From NCBI GenBank assembly GCA_008692225.1, contig VICG01000016.1:496001-560000 (forward strand): 64,000 nucleotides of DNA, given 5' to 3'. Made by a program: the position numbers and the translations under genes. Below, in pieces: positions 34,504-47,916 of this stretch. Source of the stretch: Monilinia fructicola. Taxonomy: Eukaryota > Ascomycota > Leotiomycetes > Helotiales > Sclerotiniaceae. Below the pieces are notes generated by a model. That model worked only from the letters and a program-made list of their open reading frames with translations, had not been told where the DNA came from and did not search any database. Within the stretch, counting starts at the first letter, position 1, and each line of letters begins with the position of its first letter.

Positions 34504-35772
34504 TAATCCACTAACGGGCACTTAGCGCTATTAATTGTGTGTGCATAATACTGAGAATAGATGTCTCTGGCAAAATTTGCGAGGGAACATGAATGGGAAA
34601 CGATATCAAAATATTTATTACGTGATAGGTGATAGGTGGCAGGAATGAATTTACGATCATAGGAATCATGGATTCTTCGCAGTACTCATTGGTTTAGTAG
34701 CTAGCAATTTTACCACTGTTTCAACCAAAGTGTCTTGATGTCCTTGATAATAATGATGATTTCTGAACAATTCATTCTCGTATGATGGTCACATGGTTGG
34801 ATCGATACATCTTAATGAATATCTAAGTTTGATTGTTTGGATCATTTTCAAACGATGAGTTCTTATGTAAGCCCTGAAGCTCCTTTGAATATCCAACTTT
34901 GATTATATGAATCAGGTTCAAGTTACACTGGATGGAGACTTGGTGAATAGCCGGCCCTCCCTTCACTAGATACCTCTAGTTAACAATGATCATTTTGAAT
35001 ACATCCATCCTGTCGAACCATTGTTTATTGCGAGATCATAATGACTGTTTGAAGTTACTTTCTGCTCATTCTCCTTTACCTTTGACTCGAATGTCTATTG
35101 CAGGTATACTCATACATCATAATGAAATTTCGAGTCATCAGGTCTTTAATTTAGATTCATGTCTTTCTATTCTATTTTAGTTGTTTTCCTGCGGTTTTGA
35201 CTGGACCTCGCTTTTTCAAACATACTCATACAGTATAACGATCATTTCGAGTCACAATTCTCTCCTTTGGACTCATTCCTTCACCATTTTTACTCAGATA
35301 TATCATTTGGACATATTCATACACGTAATGATCATTTCGAGTCTGAAATCCCTCATTTGGACCTGATTAACAATCATTGTTCAGGCTTTCGAAGGCGACT
35401 TTGTACGGAGGTTATGTGTATAAGTAGAATGGGTTTACCCTCTTGGTTCGACGTTTGGAATAGCATAACATTCTCAGAATCCAACAGAGTTCAGAGAAAA
35501 CAATTGAACGTCAACAGAAGATCATCACTCTTCCGTATCAACCTCTCTTGACAACAATCATCAACACACATTACATTCCTGACCAAAGACATATCTAGGG
35601 AAACTTTGAAAGTCATCTGCCGAACATACCTTCCGGATTGAGCTGCTGTTCGAACATCATCGGCAATACCATCTCAAAGATCTCAAAGACCTCCAGGGCT
35701 AGATCATCTATTTTGTGTCGGTTGTATTGTTCCAGACTAGTAGAAACTTTGCTCAGAGCTGTTTGATCAACT
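34504..35772. other. Intergenic containing a degenerate long-unit repeat
   Basis: No gene is seen. It holds the 3' flank of the vWA gene and, from about 34790 to 35390, the degenerate repeat listed separately. The last 370 bp are the promoter side of the next gene. Confidence 0.45.
35106..35370 (+). repeat. Degenerate tandem repeat, about 90-115-bp period
   Basis: Three spaced copies of the pattern ACATACTCATACA, then ATGATCATTTCGAGTC, then CTCATTTGGAC are seen near 35106, 35221 and 35308. A weaker copy lies near 34986. Spacing is uneven. No protein is encoded. Confidence 0.55.
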
Positions 35773-37116
35773 ATGTCTGGTACCGATTATAGCACTTATG
35801 GTTGGACAAAGGAATATTCGGACGATTATCTCTTGCAAGATGGATGGCAAGAGTGGCAAATACGTGAGGTAAGAGTTTGGTGGCCGCAATCCTCAAACCC
35901 AAGCCAGTACAGTCTTGCTACGGGAAGCGGTGATGCACAGCAAGAGCCTCAATCCTCGGCACAAGGGGAGTTTCAGAGCTACTCGCAAGAGTCGCAATCA
36001 ACACTTGAAAATGCACCTCAATCACTGTCTTCCCAGCAGTCTTTCAGAACCCTTTCACATGATTCATATATTCCTGTTTCTATCACCACATCTGATTTAC
36101 GTCAACCGTCCTCCACCTGTTCGATGGTGTCCCAGCAGGACACTAACACACCCATGGTACGCCCTGAATGGCGTGGTTCCGGGTCACCGAGTTTGGAACC
36201 ACAAAGTCCAGGAGAACCAGTTACTCTGTCGTCATTAGCATGGCCACCAATGGATCTGGTGCCAGGTGAAGCTCCCTACGGACAGGCGGACCGTTTTCCC
36301 GAGGGGAGCAAGTATTCGCCGGTCAGCAAACTCAAGCCCGCCTACTGTCCTAACGACGATAATGTAGCTGCTCTATGGCGAGGGGCTATCACTAATGAAA
36401 AAGAACAAGAATGGGTGAAACGGTGGGATCATGTGGATTTCTACCGGCTCGTATACATTACTGTGGTTCTGAGAGGGGATGTTACAAGGCACCACGATTC
36501 TTTGAATGATCAATATTTGCTCCAAAATATAGCAGCAATATTCAACCAGGCTAGCTCTGGCAATGCCAACCGACCACCAGGCTTTGAGAAAGTACTCTCA
36601 AATAGAAGAAGCAAGATCACGATGGGTGATCTGCAGCAACTTTTCATACTTCTCAACGATAGAACCAATCCTTGTCGTGGCGAGCCATTGACTATTTCAT
36701 TACACTGGGCCAAAGACAGGGAGTGGGGCACGTTTAGCCCCAAGATGGTTTTGAATGGCGTACCCGAAGCTATCTTGGCGCATTTTCGGCTGACCTATGC
36801 CGAATCCTGTCAGAACCCCAGAAAGTTTCGCTGGGAAAGGGGGTTTCTCCCGTGCTTTCAATACCAAGATCTAGATGGTATTTGGCACCTACCCATGTCC
36901 GCGGCAGCACCCTCTCAGCCAATGACATCATATCACAGCGAGGTGCAATCACGGCCGTCAGGAAGCCAGCCATACGACCAGCAGCTAGCAGTGCCGCAAG
37001 AGCGAGGAAGTACCAGTCACCGAAAAGGGAAAGGGAAACACAGTGCACCTTCGGGTTCAAGCCAGTCACATCAATCACGCAGCACCCACCATAAACACAA
37101 AAAGGCTCAACATTAA
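35773..37116 (+). CDS. Hypothetical Q/S-rich protein, 447 aa
   Basis: A single long open frame starts at an ATG after a leader without ATGs in frame. Residues about 1-190 are rich in Ser, Gln and Pro. Residues about 190-370 look like a folded region (ALWRGAITNEKEQEWVKRWD, then YITVVLRGDVTRHHDSLNDQ, then a Trp/Phe-rich end). The last 70 residues are basic and low-complexity, ending HHKHKKAQH, which may bind nucleic acid or act as a nuclear signal (inference). I do not recognise a family. No signal peptide or membrane segment is seen. The length and the absence of stops in a region of average composition support a real gene. Confidence 0.6.
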   Translation: MSGTDYSTYGWTKEYSDDYLLQDGWQEWQIREVRVWWPQSSNPSQYSLATGSGDAQQEPQSSAQGEFQSYSQESQSTLENAPQSLSSQQSFRTLSHDSYIPVSITTSDLRQPSSTCSMVSQQDTNTPMVRPEWRGSGSPSLEPQSPGEPVTLSSLAWPPMDLVPGEAPYGQADRFPEGSKYSPVSKLKPAYCPNDDNVAALWRGAITNEKEQEWVKRWDHVDFYRLVYITVVLRGDVTRHHDSLNDQYLLQNIAAIFNQASSGNANRPPGFEKVLSNRRSKITMGDLQQLFILLNDRTNPCRGEPLTISLHWAKDREWGTFSPKMVLNGVPEAILAHFRLTYAESCQNPRKFRWERGFLPCFQYQDLDGIWHLPMSAAAPSQPMTSYHSEVQSRPSGSQPYDQQLAVPQERGSTSHRKGKGKHSAPSGSSQSHQSRSTHHKHKKAQH

Positions 37117-37900
37117 GATGGTCGAAACAGACTTTAGGTGCAGGCAGGAAGGAAATATGTAGTATCACTTTGATAACACACGTTGGCTCTGCACAATCCA
37201 TTCGCTTAAAACTCGACTTGAGCTAACTTTTGTGCTGATGCCCCTTCATTTTAAATTTATGTGGATGGTGATGTTTGAATGTAGCTTGTGTGTATTAACC
37301 TATCATATGATACTGGAAAATAGACTTTTTAACAAGTGCTATATGAGAAAATCATTTGTACTACAAAGATTACATTCAATAGTGGTTTGAAGGATGAAGA
37401 TATAACGTTTGAACGTAGGTTACATACTAAGTAGCTAAGTAGCTTTATAATGTCGATATTGCATAATTAGGTAAGTAGCTAGCTAACCTTGTAACCTTAT
37501 CAGTTTTACAGGGAAAGCATAATATTTCAAAAGTCATTTGGACAACAATACAATAAATGTATGATAGTATAGGAGTACTTCAAAAAGTGAAGATATAATA
37601 TCCAAAGACGGATACACAATGCGAAGGAAATCTTAATTCGTCCCCGTCGTGTTGTTCACTCCATTCACTCCAACTTGCGTTGCTGCTCACCAAAAATTCC
37701 CCGCGGCCGCTCCACCACGTCACACACAGCTCAACTTCCTCACCTCGAAACGCTCCTCACATCCCACACCACTTCTCAAGCTTCTCAAACCGGCATCGCC
37801 ACGCCGCAGGATAATTCGCGCTGCGCAATAACTGACAAGAGCATCGAAATACTTTACAAGATTAAGTTGCACATATTGAGTTACGATTACTCCTCTCAAA
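37117..37900. other. Intergenic
   Basis: No supported gene. Sequence is AT-rich to about 37620, then more C-rich up to the GET4 start codon. Confidence 0.4.
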
Positions 37901-38963
37901 ATGTCCACCAAGATCGATAAGATCATTGCGCGTCTGCAAGAAAAGTACCTCCACCCGCCCTTCCCCCCTCCCCCCTCTCCCCCAACACACACTAACCCTC
38001 CCCAGAACAGCCGAAGGCTCCTACTACGAAGCGCACCAACAAACCCGCGTCGTCGCCTCCCGCTACATCAAATCCCAAAACTACCCCGCCGCAACCAACA
38101 TCCTCTACTCGGTCTCCCTCTCGCTGCTGACCTTCGCCCAAGGGGGTTCCGGAGGCGACCTAGCCCTCTTCCTCCTGGAAGTCTACAACCTCTCGGCGCA
38201 GCCCTGCGACAGCGCCTCCAAGGGCCGCCTGCTCACGCTCCTGCGCGCCTTCGCGCCCGAGGAACCGTCGAGAAAGCGGTTCATCGCCGAGACGATCGGG
38301 TGGTCGAGCAAAACGTCGGCGTACCCCGCCGGAGACCCCGAGCTGCACCACGTCATCGGGAGCCTGTATGCCGACGAGGGCGAGGCGTACGATGCGGAGC
38401 GCCACCTCGTCCTCGGCACGAAGGACTCCGCGGAGGTCCTGGCGAAGCTGGAGTACGCGTGGTATGCCGAGGATGAGAGCCACACGGCCGCGCTGTATGC
38501 GGGGCGGGCCGTGCTGCCGTATCTGCTGGTGGGCAACGTGCGGGATGCGCGGAAATCGCTGGGCATCTTTACGGGGCGGCTGCGGGAGTCGAATCGGGGC
38601 TTGACGGTGCAGGAGCTGGGGAGCAGCGGGAATGAGGATATCAAGATCTACCCGTCGATTCCCCTGCTGAATTTCTTGGGCTTGTTGCTGGTGGCGGTGC
38701 AGAAGGGCAATTCGCTGGATTACAAACAGCTGATGAAGAAATATGCGGCGCAGGTGAAGGAGGCGGCGGGTGAGCTGTGGGAGGAAGCGCTTGTTGGGGT
38801 GGGGGAGATGTACTTTGGGATTCAGAGGCCGCGACAGGGAAACCCGCTGTTGGATATGATGGGGAGTATGTTTGGAGGTGGAATGGGGGGCGCTGCAGGA
38901 CAGAAGCAGGGCGCAAGGAGAATTGGTCAGACGGGCACTCCAGTTGCCGAGGGATTGGATTAG
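37901..38963 (+). CDS. GET4: Get4, guided-entry-of-tail-anchored-proteins factor
   Basis: Two exons (37901-37944, 38006-38963) give 333 residues, intact. The intron has a GTACCT donor, a C-rich body, branch CTAAC and acceptor CCCAG. The start MSTKIDKIIARLQEK followed by EGSYYEAHQQTRVVASRYI is typical of Get4, and the rest fits its all-helical TPR-like superhelix. The C-terminus is Gly/Met-rich (MMGSMFGGGMGG). With Get5, Get4 bridges the chaperone Sgt2 to the ATPase Get3 in delivering tail-anchored proteins to the ER. The exon is strikingly GC-rich, especially at third positions, compared with all other genes here, and creates long shadow frames on the other strand. Confidence 0.9.
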
Positions 38964-39323
38964 GGGGGCATGTGTATTACGGGAAAGGGGTTCAACAAGG
39001 ATGGGGAGACGGAATTGTATCGTAGACTGGCAATGATGAACTGATACCAAAAAATTCAATACTGTCACTCCTGTATCTACCCCGCCTGTGCACGATTCGC
39101 AGGATCAAATGTACGCCTGGGTATCTCAATTTTCCCATCCATCCGCTCTGTACGCCATGCTACACCAAGTTCTCCATCCCAGGTCCATTATTTTCTCGGG
39201 TCGTGTATCCAGAGCAGGATTTGCATAACTAGGTAGCTCGCTTCACGTCATAACCAAAAGTGCATTGCATCAGGTCCAAAACCAAAACACCAATGTAGAA
39301 AAGGCCTCCCGGGAGTATCTAGA
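38964..39323. other. Intergenic between convergent genes
   Basis: A 360-bp gap between the stop codons of GET4 (plus) and the unknown P/S-rich gene (minus). No feature is recognised. Confidence 0.45.
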
Positions 39324-40272
39324 CTATCGCACCACTCCCTCGTTCTCCGCTTCAAACATCCAATTATCATCCGAGAGCGCCGCCGTCTTGGCTCGGAGAC
39401 TGTTGCGTACGGCTTCAAGTAATTCTAGCAGGAGAAGTCGCGTTAGTCTTTTGATGCGCAGATGCGTTAGATGGTTACATGGGGGGTTACTTTGGATGGA
39501 TCAGTGAATCCATCGAACTTACCAGCCGGTTCACTCGGCGCGCGGTTGCGATCCCGCTGGTGGTGTTTGATCGAGTCGTTGAGACGTTGTCTCTCTCTTC
39601 TATTTTGGCATGCGGCATTAGCATCGTCCTCCATGTGTGTAAAGATCCGTGTCGATGCATGCTTTGCGCCACCCCCTTTCCCCTCGGCGTCATCAATCCA
39701 GCATGCGATATCCTCGAAGAAGGAAACTTACTCTCCTCTTCGTCGCCCTCTACCCCAATCATCTCGTCGTCATCGCCCCCAAATAATAATATACCCTCGT
39801 TGTCCATGCCCCCTCCGGGCCCCAACATCCCCCCGGCAATATCAAATTCGCCATTCTTGTCGCGCATCACAATGTCCGTTGTGCCGTCGAGAGAAAGGGT
39901 ACTGCCGCTCCTCCCATTTGTATGGTGGGGGAAGGGATTCGAGTCGCGATCGTGGTGGGAGGAGGGGCGAGAAGGAGGGAACGAGTGCGTGTGGTCGAGG
40001 CGCAGGGTTTCGGCAGACGTACTGGTTGACGAGGTCGTTGGGCGGCGGGAGAGGAGGGAATGGGGTGAGTGGCTGAGGGGTTGGAAGGGGTGGTGATGGA
40101 GGGGTTGCGGAGGCGGTGTGGGTGGTGCGTAGGTGTGAGGGGAAGAGGTTGCGTCGGACGGAGGGCCGGGTTGAGGCGTGAGCACTGGAGGGGTTGCGGC
40201 GCTCGGGCATGCTGGGCTGATGTGAGGATTACTAGGTAGTGGAGGTTGGTTGGAAGTTTTGGTTAATCCTGG
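39324..40272 (-). CDS. Hypothetical protein with P/S-rich N-terminus; start not resolved
   Basis: On the minus strand the exon 39324-39424 ends ELLEAVRNSLRAKTAALSDD, NWMFEAENEGVVR and stop. It joins through a GTAAGT...CTAG intron to an exon ending at 39523 that reads DDANAACQNRRERQRLNDSI. A third segment up to about 40270 in one frame is P/S/H-rich and includes SSTLSLDG-like sequence, GEFDIAGGMLGPGGGMDNEG and an acidic end (GVEGDEEE). The junction near 39670-39730 needs either an intron (GTAAGT at about 39727, AAAG acceptor) or a single-base shift. An ATG at 40210 opens a different frame. The acceptor-like TTCCAG near 40273 suggests a further 5' exon that I could not place. I recognise no family. 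The coherent charged C-terminus argues for a real gene. Confidence 0.5.
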
Positions 40273-40766
40273 AATGTAAGAACGTGTTGGATTAGAGATA
40301 AACAGCGATGATCAAAGGAATAACAAATATCTAGGGAGTGTATGTATTCGTCAAGCAGGTAATAATGCCATGCATGCTATTATTGTACTGTTGAAGCCAA
40401 AATAGAAATAACCCAAGTAAACATCTAATCGTTGTCCATCCATAAGGCTGAAGATACTTTATATATATCGGTTGCTGCACAGTGCATACCCTTAACCTGA
40501 CCCTTTAGCGGGGAAACTCGGCAGGGGTCATTTGAACAAATCGGACGAAAGCTATTTACGCTTAGGTAGTCAGTCCTCGTCTTCTTTCAAGCGAATTGTG
40601 GCGTCTAGACCAGGTCCAGTTCTCTTACTACCTTACCTCATCTTATCATCTACGTATGCCCGGCGTCACGAATCACCGCTTTCGAAGCTTCCCATTCGCG
40701 AATCTCTGAAATATCTCTTGATATGTTATAGATTTATATCGCTCCTATTAAGGTTAACCTTACATG
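40273..40766. other. Intergenic between divergent genes
   Basis: Probably contains the missing first exon of the minus-strand unknown gene and the promoter of RAI1. A TATATATATC run at 40459 is the only notable motif. Confidence 0.4.
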
Positions 40767-42411
40767 ATGAGTACCAATCGGAATGCATATCCTCACGTAC
40801 ATGAATTCAACACACTTCCTCTGACACAATTCGAGAGAACTCGTGATAGTCCCAATACCGCCATTACAAGACCACAGGTATATTGTTCCTCGTTACTGTT
40901 CTTATTTTGAACTAATCCTGGACATAGGAAATTGCACATTTCTCCTACGATGATAATCATGAATTCCGCTTGGATGATTCCTCGATTCGGTGGTATTATC
41001 CACCGGATATAGGGACGGATTTGAATCGGGGGTTTGATACTTTTCGGAAACATGATGATTCGAAAGATGAGCATTTAGAATCGCTATTAAAGGCGCTGAT
41101 AGAGAGGGAGAAGGTGATAGGTGTCAAGACGGATGCGGATGTTATTACTTGGAGGGGATGATGACTAAGGTTTGTTTATTTAGAGGCAGTCAGAGAGTGT
41201 AGGATGTGCTGATGAGGGAAAGTATAGATAATTGCGAGTTTATTTGATTCTAGAGATGGGTTTCAGATGAATGCTACGTGTTTCGAGGTGAGTTGATTAT
41301 TGGGCGTGGATCTTTTGTTTCCTGTACTAATTGAGGTAAAGGGGACTATGTATGCTTGATCATAAGTTATCGTTTAGTGAGCATGAGGCTGACTCCTATA
41401 GTTTTATCGAAGAGGATCATCAGTATAAGGTAAACAGTAGAGCTAGACAAGATGCACGACAGCAACCTCGACCAGGGAGACCTTCGGGGGATGCAATGAG
41501 CTTTTGGGGTAAGTTTTAGATGTCGAGATCAATTTTTTGTGGCATTCACTGACAAAGAATAGGATACAAATTTGAAACTCTGTGCCTCATGCCAAATCCC
41601 TGGTCAGAAACTTCTCGAGATTATATTGAGAATCGAGATAGCGAGATTGTCAACAATCATGCCCAATATTGCTCTATTGTAAAGACAAAAATTGGAAGTA
41701 ACGTTTTGGTTATTGGTGGAGAAGTCGATGGAAGTATGTTCACACTTTGTCCTCCAACTATGTATAGCTATCTAATAATAATCATCAGTATATAAGGGAT
41801 CCAAATCTGAAGATGGAAAGTCCACTGAATGGGTCGAGCTAAAAACTTCTGTGACTCCTAGACATAGAGGAGATGAACAAAATTTTGAAAAAAAGCTTTT
41901 AAAATTTTGGCTGCAATCATTTTTGCTTGGGGTCCCTCATATTATTGTAGGAAAGCGAAACCCCGATGGGATTCTTGAAAGTGTCGAAAGGATCAATACA
42001 GCAAAAATCCCTGGTATGGTAAAGAAAGAGGAAATAATTCATGGGATGGAGATATGTGTATTAAATTTGCCGATCGATTTCTTACATGTAAGCGCAAAAT
42101 CCTTCGCCATTCTGACTCAACTAACAAAAATAGTCCTCAAAGCCACCATTGTTGGTGATGGTGTATGGAAGATTCGAAGAAGGGAAAGATCCATGGTCAT
42201 TGAAGTATTCAAGGTTGCAGAAGTAAAGGGATATGGAGGTATCCTTTCGGATGAGTTCATTGAATGGCGCGAGACACTTCAGCGACAGACAACAAGCCTT
42301 AGTTCTGATGATGATCTTAACACAGTGCAGATACAAGGTACACCAGTCACGGCAGTGGATACTACATCTGATGCCACTTTGACCAAAAATACCTATGAGT
42401 TGAAGGGCTGA
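40767..42411 (+). CDS. RAI1: Rai1/Dom3Z-type decapping nuclease (two apparent indels)
   Basis: Eight exons: 40767-40877, 40928-41169, 41228-41287, 41342-41349 (8 nt), 41402-41508, 41563-41733, 41789-42087, 42134-42411. The N-terminus FNTLPLTQFERT and RPQEIAHFSYDD, the block WRGMMTKIIAS (after correction), GTIFIEEDHQYK, GGEVDG (acidic metal ligands), WVELKTS (the E-x-K motif) and GVWKIRRRE are in RAI1 order. Rai1 removes incomplete 5' caps and, with the exonuclease Rat1, degrades faulty nuclear RNA. Two single-base losses are needed: in the G run 41154-41157 (WRG then MMTK) and next to the acceptor at 42133 (FLH then FLKATIV). The last 40 residues are a low-complexity tail. The 8-nt fourth exon is supported by its GTATGC donor and the resulting GTIFIEE motif. 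Confidence 0.87.
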
Positions 42412-42910
42412 TGCAGTCATACAATTCTACTACACTGCACCTATAGCTAGCAGCAGTAGCTCCGACTTCGGACATTTTTCTGTATGTCAGACACGGGAAC
42501 CTCAACAGACAAGAGATTCATTATCCAAAAGAGACAAAAGCCGTCAATCCTTTCTCGGACTTTATATAGATGGCTTACCTGCTTATCCATGAATCTTCCA
42601 ACGCCATGAGCCCATTCGATATTCGGAAAGAGTTCTGTTGAGATCACATGATTCCAATTATGGAAAATCCCCGGACTTCCCCCTCACCAAGTCGAACAGC
42701 TGGGGAATCCGGTGAGAAGCATGATGAGATGCATCTCGAAGATGTGGATTGATTGGGTATGTGGTATGTAAGGTTAAGGATATCCATGGATCGTGTAATA
42801 TTAGCAGGAAGATCTTAAAAAGAGAGAGAGAGAGATATTCGAGTATAAAAAAGATAAGCAATTAATTAAATTTACATGTTGAAAAAAGAGAAGCTATAAT
42901 TATTTATATT
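42412..42910. other. Intergenic
   Basis: No gene is seen. It ends in a short GA run (GAGAGAGAGAGA at 42821-42833) just before the A/T satellite. Confidence 0.4.
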
Positions 42911-42911
42911 A

Positions 42912-43545
42912 TTGAATTATTTTATTATTTTATTATTTTATTATTTTATTGTTTATTTTATTTTTTATTGTTTTATTGTTTTATTGTTTTATTGTTTTAT
43001 TGTTTTATTGTTTTATTGTTTTATTTTTTATTATTTTATTATTTTATTATTTTATTGTTTTATTGTTTTATTGTTTTATTGTTTATTGTTTTATTGTTTT
43101 ACTATTTTATTATTTATTATTATTTTATTATTTTATTATTTTATTATTTTATTATTTTATTATTTTATTTATTATTTTATTATTTTATTATTTTATTATT
43201 TTATTATTTTATTATTTTATTATTTATTATTTTTATTTTATTATTTTATTATTTTATTATTTTATTATTTTATTTATTTTTATTATTTTATTATTTTTAT
43301 TATTTTATTATTTTTATTATTTTATTATTTTATTATTTTATTATTTTATTATTTTATTATTTTATTATTTTATTATTTTATTATTTTATTGTTTTATTAT
43401 TTTATTATTTTATTATTTTATTATTTTATTATTTTTATTATTTTATTATTTTATTATTTATATTTATTATCATTTTATCATTTATTATTTATTATTTATT
43501 TATTTATTATTTTATTATTTTATTATTTAATTATCTAATTACTCG
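42912..43545 (+). repeat. A/T minisatellite, TTATT / TTTTATTG units
   Basis: About 630 bp consist almost only of T and A with scattered G: TTTTATTA and TTTTATTG units (period mostly 8, with 5- to 9-base variants). The first 180 bp use the G-containing form, the rest the pure A/T form. All three plus-strand frames stay open for 190-250 codons of Phe, Tyr, Ile and Leu only because TAA and TAG rarely fall in frame; this is not coding. Confidence 0.95.
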
Positions 43546-44345
43546 AGTATTTCATTATCTAATTATTCAATTATTTGTATTATTGCCTTCCCTTCTCCTC
43601 GACCTTGATGAAAGAAGGAAGGAAGGAGGAATTGAGGTCAAGGCTGATTACCTAATAAGATTACCTTGTAGATATATAATCATATATCACCTGGGCATAT
43701 ATAAAATATAAATTGGGAAAGAACTCTTTCTTATGCGCATATATGGAAGTCTTATAATATGGATACATATTATATACCAGGTAGTTCTACACTTGAGTAC
43801 ACCTGGGCACACACAACACACACAACACACACACACACACACACAACACAACACACACACACATCCGTATATAAATATATATATCCACGATTTTGATCCA
43901 CCCAATCTGATCAGCTCATATTTGATTCCCTCCTATGACTCCCTCCCTCCCTCCATATACGTTATTTTAGTATCCATACATGAATGTTTTCTATCCACCT
44001 CGAATATTTCAATTCTCCTATATCAATCTCTCTCACTGCTCGTCCTATTAAAAATCAACCCAAAAAACCGAATGAATCCAATATTCCAATATACAATATC
44101 CAATATATACAATATCCAATATCCAATCACCAATCACCAATCGCCAATCGCCAATCTCCAATCTCCAATCCCCAATCCATTCCCTTTTCTGGAATTTAAT
44201 TGAATGAAACGGATGAACTCATCCATTTATCCATTGATTCTATTGATTTACCTAGGTAAATAATTATCACCTACCTCCAGCCAGCACCGCCTACTACTTA
44301 CTTCCAACCAACGGCGAATTCGACATACCAGGCACAACTAGAACT
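43546..44345. other. Intergenic with simple repeats, upstream of malic enzyme
   Basis: No supported gene. Contains the CA microsatellite (43807-43863) and, at 44080-44180, runs of CCAATATCCAATCACCAATC-like units, degenerate 7-8-bp repeats. Confidence 0.5.
43807..43863 (+). repeat. (CA)n microsatellite
   Basis: An interrupted run of CA dinucleotides with occasional ACAACAC interruptions, read directly. Confidence 0.9.
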
Positions 44346-46889
<2,544 letters not shown>

Positions 46890-47916
46890 ATCATTACTTT
46901 AGTTTGCTTTAACTTGGTTTTACAGGAAATGCTAGAGAGAGAAATGAGGGCTTTGTCGTAGCGGATTTTGTAGCGGCAATTCTGGGTCAGGAGGGCTGGG
47001 GATGGTCTTTGCTGGGTTGGTTGAGATGGGTTCCTAGATGGGGAACCCTCGAACAAGGAGTCTTTAGAGATGTAGAGTGGGACCGTAGGGAAGGAAGCCG
47101 GTCATCGACACGGAGAAGATTATAGATTGATTGGTTGCTTGATGGTATGCATTTCACTCTCTTTGGCTACAACCTACAACTACGATCTCAATTATAGAGT
47201 GGAGATGGTCAGGAGATAGACTCATTATGAAGGTTTGTCGTTCATGGTGGAGAGGGGAAGGGCATCTTAGTTTATCGATAGATGAGTAGACAGATAAAAT
47301 CTTGGAGGTAGATGGATTGACGGATGGAGGAACAAAAAAAAATAGCGTGTCTCACGACAATAGAAAATGATTTATTTATTGAAACACACCGTCTTACCTT
47401 GCCGTGACCAGTCAATAGATCTTAACTACTAGTACGTAGCTACACTACTCCAGCAAGAAACCAGAATCTCAAAGAAACAACCTCAGAAAGCACAACTCCA
47501 TCCATCCTTCCATATATACAATAAGTATAAGTCTATCTTCACTGTAACTGCACGCACCGCCAAACACGAGATGAGGGGCACACCCACATACACCGATAGT
47601 GGGGCACCACCCAAAACAGCTAGCCTCCCACATCTGCCCCTCCTCACCGCCTTCTCACCCCCCCTCGCCCCCGCCAAAGGAGAATCGGAAAACGTCAAAA
47701 AATTACAAGTTTCTTTCACCATTCTATTGTGGAGCGCGTGGGATCTTTTGAAGTTTCCGGCTTGTTGAGGATTTGAAATTGAGGATTCTAGATTCTAGAT
47801 TGACGGTTGACGGTTGACGGTTGACGGTTGGGGATTTGGAAGATTGGAAAGATTGGAAAGATTGGAAAGGTTGGAAAGAGAGGGCCGTTTGGTTTTGCTG
47901 AAGATCGATCGTCACG
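46890..47916. other. Intergenic with short tandem repeats near 47800-47880
   Basis: No supported gene. GACGGTT units (47803-47828) and GATTGGAAA units (about 47841-47880) are short head-to-tail repeats just upstream of the DRG1 start codon. Confidence 0.5.

Noticed and set aside
38160..39068. A 302-codon minus-strand frame opposite GET4
   Set aside because: High GC at third codon positions of GET4 suppresses stops on the other strand; there is no independent motif.
42121..42411. Alternative reading of the last RAI1 exon in the frame given by direct splicing at 42087/42134
   Set aside because: That frame stops after about 32 codons without family motifs, whereas the adjacent frame gives GVWKIRRRE and the expected RAI1 C-terminus.
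42912..43711. Three long overlapping plus-strand frames of 190-250 codons
   Set aside because: They consist only of Phe, Tyr, Ile and Leu and are by-products of the A/T minisatellite.
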